Of a stretch of DNA of 20,533 bases, positions 16,040-20,533 are shown in pieces; positions within the stretch are counted from its first letter, which is position 1, and every line of letters begins with the position of its first letter. The DNA is taken from NCBI GenBank assembly GCA_963580095.1, contig CAUZJQ010000047.1, positions 1-20,533 on the forward strand. The letters run 5' to 3'. The notes under the pieces were generated by a model that was given only the letters and a program-made list of their open reading frames with translations, was not told the DNA's origin and searched no databases. Origin of the DNA: CAJWLW01 sp963580095 (lineage in GTDB: Bacteria; Verrucomicrobiota; Lentisphaeria; JABSQK01; CAJWLW01). Position numbers and translations under genes: made by a program.

Positions 16040-17944
16040 ATGAAACATCTGCAATTCGTAATGACGGTAATCTTGGGAGCGGTCGCGGCCTTGCTGGCGG
16101 CGCCGGCAAGCGCGCAATGGACAACTACGGGAGATCTTTCCTGGACGCCTGCGGACAGCCACGTGACTATCGGCGCCAACTACGTTCGCGAGGACACGCA
16201 GCTCATGCTTCACACAATGGGAGACGGCCCCAATGGCGATCCGGTGGGCAGAGAGTCCGTGCTTCGGTTCCATTATAGGGATTTCACCATAAATAACGGC
16301 GCGTACGTAAACTCGTATGGCCAGATCGAATGGTCGGGCGATGACGAGAACCCGGGTGCGGGCGGCGTGCGTGCGAGCCTCGAGGCCCGGGCATGGGGGG
16401 CCGGCACGCGGGGTGAAGTGGGATTGTTCTTTCGAACATCGGGCATCGAGACCAACGCCAACCAAACTCGCATGGTGATTTCCGATGAAGGTACCGTCGG
16501 CATCGGGATTGGGGATAGGACTGACGACGCATTCAAGCTTCAGGTCGGGGGTCAGTCGCAAATTGACGCTGGCAATGAGCAAACGCGCCTGGTGCTCAAA
16601 ACAACGGCAGTTAATGGTAATCTCGATCCGCCTGCCGGCACCGGTAATGATGACCAGGGAGAGAGTCTGCTTGAGTTCCAATATCGCGATACCTCGGTCA
16701 ATGGCAATGCCTTCGTCAATTCTTATGGATCGATCATATGGACCGGTACCGACGAGAACCCAAGTGCCGGAGGCATTCGAGCCAGTATCGAGGCCGAGGC
16801 ATTCGGCGCCGGGAGCCAGGGCGAGACGGGATTGTTTTTCCGGACCTCCTATATCGGTGAGGATTCGAACCAGACAGCCATGACCATCTCGCATGTCCAG
16901 AACGTCGGTATAGGAACCGAGAATCCCGAGGCAAAGCTTCATGTTGCCGGTTCGGTAAAGATCGATGACGGCACACAGGGCGAGGGTTTCGTCTTAACCT
17001 CCGATGCCAATGGCGTGGCGTCCTGGCAGGACGGCGGTAGCGGCGGCGGCAGTGTGTGGTCGGTCAATGGCGACGATGTGTTCCGTCCCATCGGCAACGT
17101 CGGCATCGGCATCGACACGCCTGAGCGACTCCTTCATCTGCGTTCTGGCGGCCCGAATACGACCATTCGACTTGAAAATACAAGCGAGTCAGCCGGCGGC
17201 GCCTTTGGCGGGCCTATCGATGAGCCTCTTGGAACTCTTGAATTTGCATCACAGATCGCCAACCAGGGCTATTTCAGCTTGAATAACCCGCGCGTGAAAA
17301 TCACAGGCGTGGCCCAGAATTCTTCTGGTGGTGCAGCCCTGTTATTTGCTACTGCCAACTCAACCGAAGCGGACCCGACTACACGGATGCGGATTATGGC
17401 TGATGGCAACGTTGCGATCAATTCGACGGGTGCCTATGCACAGGCGAAGCTGGATGTTGATGGTCAGGTAAGGATCGCAGGCGGTAGCCCCGGGGTGGGT
17501 AAGGTCCTGACCTCAGACGAGAACGGCGTAGGCTCCTGGGAGGAACCCAGTGGCGGCGGTACGGCGGGTCCGGCGGGTGATACTGGTCCGCAGGGGCCGG
17601 CTGGTGAGGCTGGTCCGGCTGGTCCGGCTGGTCCGACGGGTGATAGTGGTCCGGCTGGTGATACTGGTCCGGCGGGTGATACTGGTCCGGCTGGTGATAC
17701 TGGTCCGGCGGGCAGCAGCGACTGTGTTGATTGCGCCGGTGCTCAGACCGTTGTGTTCGACGCGGCCTGCAAGATCTTCGAGGGCGACTTGACGAACACT
17801 GCCCAGCTCAGCGAATGCGTGGCAGTACTGGCGTCATTCAAGCTGTTTGGAACTGAAGTCTGTGACGGCACATTCGGCGACGAAGCGGATTGTCTCAGCT
17901 TCATCATCAGTAATGTCCAGGATCTGATCGACGAGAAGCTGTAA
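16040..17944 (+). CDS. Secreted adhesin: tail-fibre-like repeats, collagen-like stretch and six-Cys domain
   Basis: A 634-residue protein with a Sec signal peptide (about 1-25, ending ASA). Residues 41-157 and 180-293 are homologous repeats sharing FVNSYG, DENP.AGG.RAS and GLFFRTS, and 360-461 is a more diverged third copy. Segments such as NVGIGTENPEAKLHVAG and two copies of a VLTSD.NGV.SW module (319-329, 489-500) are typical of bacterial surface and tail-fibre-like proteins. Residues 507-560 are 18 Gly-X-Y triplets rich in GPA and GDT, a collagen-like rod. Residues 562-634 form a domain with six cysteines (562, 565, 577, 593, 608, 618), which probably form disulphides. GGAGAAG upstream fixes the ATG at 16040. 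With its own promoter and terminator it appears to be a single-gene unit. A cell-surface, matrix or attachment role is inferred. No membrane anchor is visible, so the Cys domain may retain or assemble it. Confidence 0.85.
   Translation: MKHLQFVMTVILGAVAALLAAPASAQWTTTGDLSWTPADSHVTIGANYVREDTQLMLHTMGDGPNGDPVGRESVLRFHYRDFTINNGAYVNSYGQIEWSGDDENPGAGGVRASLEARAWGAGTRGEVGLFFRTSGIETNANQTRMVISDEGTVGIGIGDRTDDAFKLQVGGQSQIDAGNEQTRLVLKTTAVNGNLDPPAGTGNDDQGESLLEFQYRDTSVNGNAFVNSYGSIIWTGTDENPSAGGIRASIEAEAFGAGSQGETGLFFRTSYIGEDSNQTAMTISHVQNVGIGTENPEAKLHVAGSVKIDDGTQGEGFVLTSDANGVASWQDGGSGGGSVWSVNGDDVFRPIGNVGIGIDTPERLLHLRSGGPNTTIRLENTSESAGGAFGGPIDEPLGTLEFASQIANQGYFSLNNPRVKITGVAQNSSGGAALLFATANSTEADPTTRMRIMADGNVAINSTGAYAQAKLDVDGQVRIAGGSPGVGKVLTSDENGVGSWEEPSGGGTAGPAGDTGPQGPAGEAGPAGPAGPTGDSGPAGDTGPAGDTGPAGDTGPAGSSDCVDCAGAQTVVFDAACKIFEGDLTNTAQLSECVAVLASFKLFGTEVCDGTFGDEADCLSFIISNVQDLIDEKL
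17558..17719 (+). repeat. Collagen-like coding repeat (18 Gly-X-Y triplets)
   Basis: Direct repeats built on GGTCCGGC. The cleanest part is three 18-base units encoding GPAGDT at 17648-17701, plus a partial fourth. Such tracts vary readily in length by slippage. Confidence 0.9.
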
Positions 17945-17983
17945 CCCCTGATCGCCTGCGGATGCGATGGGGCCTTGTATTTG

Positions 17984-18029
17984 GAGCCGGTGTCGGATGG
18001 AGACGTCCGACATCGGCTCTTTTTATTTT
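17984..18029 (+). terminator. Strong rho-independent terminator after the adhesin gene
   Basis: A 14-base-pair stem (17984-17997 with 18006-18019, one G-T pair) closes an 8-base loop and is followed directly by TTTTTATTTT. It lies 40 bases after the stop codon. Confidence 0.9.
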
Positions 18030-18138
18030 CAGGTTGAAGCCTGTACACCGTTGGCCATCACGTACGCGGCCGAAGCGAAGCACCGGACGCGTCATCGTGA
18101 ATGCGTGTTGTTGTCCGAAACCATGTTGCGCCGGACGT
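18030..18138. other. Intergenic spacer after the terminator
   Basis: No gene or regulatory site is recognisable. It is the first part of a 680-base gene-free region that also holds the two repeat elements. Confidence 0.4.
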
Positions 18139-18315
18139 TTGTACCACGGAGAGCACGGAGCCACGGAGGCAGAAGTTCATCCGCCGTCGCCCGTTGCTAT
18201 GGCGGGACAAGCATCGTGCATCTGATTTGAAGCCACCGGCTATCGCCGCCGTTATCAAATCAACCGATACCTGTGTTCTTTCCGGCTCCGTGTCTCTGTG
18301 AACTTCGTGGTTCAA
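18139..18315. repeat. MITE-like element with long imperfect terminal inverted repeats
   Basis: The left end (18139-18174, core ACCACGGAGAGCACGGAG) and the right end (18279-18315, core CTCCGTGTCTCTGTGAA) are inverted copies over about 37 bases with roughly nine mismatches. The ACCACGGAG/CACGGAG pattern resembles dispersed non-coding repeats found in many environmental bacteria. The 100-base core has no clear gene. No target-site duplication was identified. Confidence 0.55.
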
Positions 18316-18355
18316 TTCTTCCTGCCATGGACAACAAACGGGCTATCCAGGTTTG

Positions 18356-18427
18356 GAGTACAGGCTTCGGACTGTCTTCGGAGTCCGCCCGAAGCGCGTT
18401 AAGTTCACCGCCGGAGAAACTGTACTC
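18356..18427. repeat. Palindromic intergenic element (nested hairpins)
   Basis: Perfect 8-base outer repeats GAGTACAG (18356-18363) and CTGTACTC (18420-18427) enclose an inner two-part stem. GCTTC (18364-18368) pairs with GAAGC (18391-18395), and GGACT (18369-18373) pairs with AGTCC (18382-18386). The architecture suggests a REP-like dispersed element or a structured RNA. Copy number cannot be judged here. Confidence 0.5.
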
Positions 18428-18712
18428 TTGAATCGTCTTGTATGGTGGGGGCGTGGCGGAAGCAGCGCGACGGACACGGGCTATCAGGCAGCCGGGAAAT
18501 GGCACTGACACACGGGCTGAAACATGCTCTCCCAAGATGCAAGTCCATCGATTTCAAATTCGATTGGATTGAACCGGAAAGGCGGTGCGTCGGCGTAGCG
18601 TGGGACAGACTCGCCTGCGCCATGGCGGGATCGGCATTCGCGTACGGTTCAGCGCCATCCCAAGGATAGCCGGTTATTGAACAAACATTTACAAGCCGGT
18701 CGACTATCCCCT
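18428..18712. other. Intergenic sequence with one hairpin beside the secreted-protein gene
   Basis: No gene is seen. At 18664-18709, GGATAG-CCGG pairs with CCGG-CTATCC around an A/T-rich loop, with a four-base bulge. It lies just past the stop of the - strand gene at 18713 and may act in 3'-end formation, although no T tract follows on that strand. Confidence 0.3.
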
Positions 18713-19273
18713 CTACAGCAGGTCGCCAACACCAGTCTCAGTCATCTTCTTGTGCCGTTCGCCTTCCTGATACTCTTTTTCCTTGGCTTCCTTGGCTTCG
18801 GCCCGTCGCCGTTTTACGATTTCATTTTCAATTTTGGTGTTGTGGTATGAGACCACGACTTGGCCAGTTGTGGTTGCGCCGGCTGACACCCGGACACCCG
18901 CGTTGTTGAACTCTTTGCGAAAAGCTTTGTATTTCGCATCCAGCTGCTCTTTGATGTATCTCAGACCGTCCTTGTCCTTTCCCCTTGTCGGTGCATCCGG
19001 CATTTTGAAGTAGACGGACACGTGAAGCAGCTGGTCCTCGGTGAACGCGTAGTCGGTCCTCTGTATGATCTCGCCGTCCTTGCCCGCCTGTCGGAGGATC
19101 AGAGGTTTTCCCTTGATCTCCTCCAGGTCCGTTATCGCGGACTGCACTTCCTCCGCTGACTGGCCCCACTTCGTGTTGCCGTAACCATCTAACAAAGATA
19201 GGTCTGCTGCCTGCAAGCCAATTGTGGTGACGAAAACGGTGATCAATGTAATCCTGGTGCGGTGACGGGTCAT
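18713..19273 (-). CDS. Small secreted protein of unknown function
   Basis: A 186-residue protein with a Sec signal peptide (hydrophobic TLITVFVTTIGLQAA, cleavage near residue 22). The mature start, LLDGYGNTKWGQSAEEVQSA, resembles the short WGxSxEEV segment seen at the beginning of several uncharacterised periplasmic proteins. The middle (FTEDQLLHVSVYF) looks like beta strands. The last 40 residues are highly charged and probably helical (KRRRAEAKEAKEKEYQEG). AGGAGA lies upstream of the ATG. The gene is alone on its strand, between the repeat-rich spacer and the chimeric ORF. I do not recognise a function. Confidence 0.75.
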   Translation of the reverse strand: MTRHRTRITLITVFVTTIGLQAADLSLLDGYGNTKWGQSAEEVQSAITDLEEIKGKPLILRQAGKDGEIIQRTDYAFTEDQLLHVSVYFKMPDAPTRGKDKDGLRYIKEQLDAKYKAFRKEFNNAGVRVSAGATTTGQVVVSYHNTKIENEIVKRRRAEAKEAKEKEYQEGERHKKMTETGVGDLL

Positions 19274-19413
19274 GTGATTCTCCTGCGTTTGGTTTTCGAA
19301 ATACTGTCCCGTTTCGATCCGTTAATGACGTAATCGGCGTGCCGTTTTAATAACGACGAATCGATCCAATTTAATCGCTGTTTTCAGGGAATTCCAACCC
19401 GGCTCTGTGCTTG

Positions 19414-19430
19414 ACAGGCTCGCCTGTTTT
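19414..19430 (+). other. Small perfect palindrome followed by TTTT
   Basis: ACAGGC-TC-GCCTGT is followed by TTTT. It could be a weak terminator protecting the downstream chimeric ORF from read-through, or an operator. Evidence is limited to the symmetry. Confidence 0.25.
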
Positions 19431-19530
19431 ATCGGGAGATGGTCAGGCTACTGCGATTCATCTGCGGTCCGATCGCACATCATTCCCGGACACGCGATCG
19501 GGGTCGGCATTTACCCCCGGAGCCACACAT

Positions 19531-19890
19531 ATGAAAGTTCTGAGCATTCGCCGGATTACGAACGACCGCCGACACAACGCATTCACCGGGGCGTGCTGGT
19601 TCAAGGGTGAGGCGATTAGTTTGTTCTGTGGCGGCGCGATCAACGAGGCGTGGGTGTGTGTCGAGTGCGACGTCATCCAACAGGTCACATTCGATGCTGT
19701 CTGCAAGATCTTTGATGGCGAGATCGGCAACACGGCGGAAGTCAGCGAATGCATCGGGGGCATTGCCCAGCTCGCTTTGATCGGCGTCGATGAGGTCTGC
19801 TCTCCCAACGAGACGGGCTGCCTGTCGGTCATTCTCTGCAATGTTCAGGCCTTTCCGCAAGGTTTTTTGCGGTGCGTAATCAGAAGCTAA
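19531..19890 (+). CDS. Chimeric ORF: sialidase-like 5' end fused to a six-Cys domain
   Basis: A 119-residue ORF made of two unrelated parts. Codons 1-26 (MKVLSIRRIT...WFKG) match the first 26 codons of the sialidase-like gene at 3090. Nine bases differ, eight of them silent, and the only residue change is Arg22 to Cys. Residues 43-106 match the C-terminal domain of the collagen-like adhesin, with the same six cysteines (43, 46, 58, 74, 90, 97) and shared FDA.CKIF, NTA..SEC and CLS.I..NVQ. Residues 27-42 and the last 13 match neither. GGAG eight bases before the ATG allows translation. There is no signal peptide, so the Cys domain would stay in the cytoplasm. It is most likely a rearrangement relic, or possibly an assembly join. 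The 3' end overlaps the convergent pseudopilin gene by 11 bases. Confidence 0.5.
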   Translation: MKVLSIRRITNDRRHNAFTGACWFKGEAISLFCGGAINEAWVCVECDVIQQVTFDAVCKIFDGEIGNTAEVSECIGGIAQLALIGVDEVCSPNETGCLSVILCNVQAFPQGFLRCVIRS

Positions 19891-20533
19891 AGTATTCCCG
19901 ATCCCCGTTATAACCGCCGCTGATAGGCTGCTCGAGTTTCTTCACGTCACTCGGCCTGTTTGCTGTTGCATGCCCATCGGCATACAGGGCATTCGCTCGG
20001 TCGTTATGCCGGAAATGAGTTCCCCAAGAACCATCCGGAATATCGTGGACTTTATGAATCTGATAACCTGCAAACATTAGCCCGGCATATTGTGCTTCCG
20101 ACACCGTCGAATCAGTTATAATGAGTACCTGGTCAGGGTTTGGTAATTTATTGAAAAGGAAAAGCTCATACCCAAAATCCGGGTCTGCGGCTTTTTGATA
20201 AATACCGTAGCTGCGTGAGGTGTGGAGGTAGACTCTATTGATCTCTGTCGGGCACACAAGCATGTTGGGGTCGGTGACATAGCCTTGCACATCAAGGTTT
20301 TCAGCCCAAAATAATTCATGGCCGTCAGGTAAGCCACGGTGTACATGAATCGAGCCAAGAGCGTCGTCGTCTGCATAAGAATGCATTGAAATATGGACTT
20401 GCTTGAAGTGGCTCAAGCAGATAATCCCCCAGGCAGTGCCCTTGGCCCGATTGAGCGCCGGTAACAGCATGGCCGCAAGGATTGCGATAATCGTAATCAC
20501 GACCAGCAGTTCGATGAGGGTGAATGCTGATCG
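19880..20533 (-). CDS. Pseudopilin-like protein (H-X9-DG), 5' end beyond the window
   Basis: A partial CDS of at least 217 residues. Its frame runs off the right edge and already reads RSAFTLIELLVVITIIAILA at the boundary, so only the leader is missing. After the prepilin helix, the globular part ends with H-X9-DG in RHNDRANALYADG. It is clearly related in layout to the product of 14576-15526 (the CPS/CPT and YADGH segments align) but is strongly diverged, so it is an old paralogue. Its stop overlaps the convergent chimeric ORF by 11 bases. Confidence 0.88.
   Translation of the reverse strand, partial: RSAFTLIELLVVITIIAILAAMLLPALNRAKGTAWGIICLSHFKQVHISMHSYADDDALGSIHVHRGLPDGHELFWAENLDVQGYVTDPNMLVCPTEINRVYLHTSRSYGIYQKAADPDFGYELFLFNKLPNPDQVLIITDSTVSEAQYAGLMFAGYQIHKVHDIPDGSWGTHFRHNDRANALYADGHATANRPSDVKKLEQPISGGYNGDREYFSF

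Noticed and set aside
15866..16942. Long open frame on the - strand opposite the adhesin gene
   Set aside because: It mirrors the codon structure of the adhesin on the other strand, which has a signal peptide, ribosome-binding site and repeats. The - strand product has no recognisable domain.
17558..17719. Regular repeats that could suggest a CRISPR array
   Set aside because: The repeats are in frame, encode Gly-X-Y triplets, and have no unique spacers.
18058..18315. Small - strand frame within the inverted-repeat element, faintly like a decayed GxxExxY-type protein
   Set aside because: The similarity is limited to a few residues, and the frame consists mainly of translated terminal repeats.
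19411..19440. Perfect TTGACA at 19411 as a -35 box for the chimeric ORF
   Set aside because: No acceptable -10 box lies 16-18 bases downstream (GGGAGA is there), and the TTGACA is part of a palindrome.

Overview
The window looks like chromosome from a member of the PVC superphylum, most likely Lentisphaerota or a close relative. The main evidence is two pseudopilin-like proteins (14576-15526 and 19880 to the window edge). Both have the FTLIELLVVI prepilin segment and an H-X9-DG motif near the C-terminus, a pattern very common in Lentisphaerota and Planctomycetota. The phylum is an inference; no rRNA or tRNA gene was seen. The gene content (glycoside hydrolases, a sialidase-like propeller, PhyH oxygenases, sugar-acid enzymes) points to a polysaccharide or sugar-derivative degrader.

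Layout. Left part (1-6100): a GH36 alpha-galactosidase on +, a PhyH oxygenase on -, a divergent sialidase-like protein on +, then a convergent lipoprotein with a GH-A-like TIM barrel on -. Middle (6334-15637, all on -): a probable transcription unit read right to left. A pseudopilin with a good sigma70 promoter comes first. Next come a secreted GH-A-like protein with a candidate LacI-type operator upstream, a DegT aminotransferase, a 358-base decayed stretch, two tandem PhyH oxygenases, a hydroxypyruvate-isomerase-like TIM barrel, a 2-hydroxyacid dehydrogenase homologue and a GH127/DUF1680 protein. Right part (15877-20533): a secreted three-part adhesin (tail-fibre-like repeats, collagen-like Gly-X-Y stretch, six-cysteine C-terminal domain) with a clear promoter and intrinsic terminator, an intergenic stretch with two palindromic repeat elements, a small secreted protein, a chimeric ORF, and a second pseudopilin cut by the window end.

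How the genes may work together (inference). The hydrolases release sugars outside the cytoplasm or in the periplasm. The DegT, PhyH, isomerase-like and dehydrogenase-like enzymes then process an unusual sugar or sugar acid in the cytoplasm. No transporter or regulator gene is in the window, so the substrate cannot be named.

The most interesting points are these. (1) A chimeric ORF at 19531-19890 joins the first 26 codons of a sialidase-like gene to a six-cysteine domain otherwise found at the end of the collagen-like adhesin. (2) That six-cysteine domain is not one I recognise. (3) The PhyH pair is an exact 878-base tandem duplication whose junction keeps scraps of both neighbouring genes. 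(4) The dehydrogenase homologue lacks the expected catalytic glutamate. (5) The pseudopilin leader contains degenerate repeats of its own cleavage motif.
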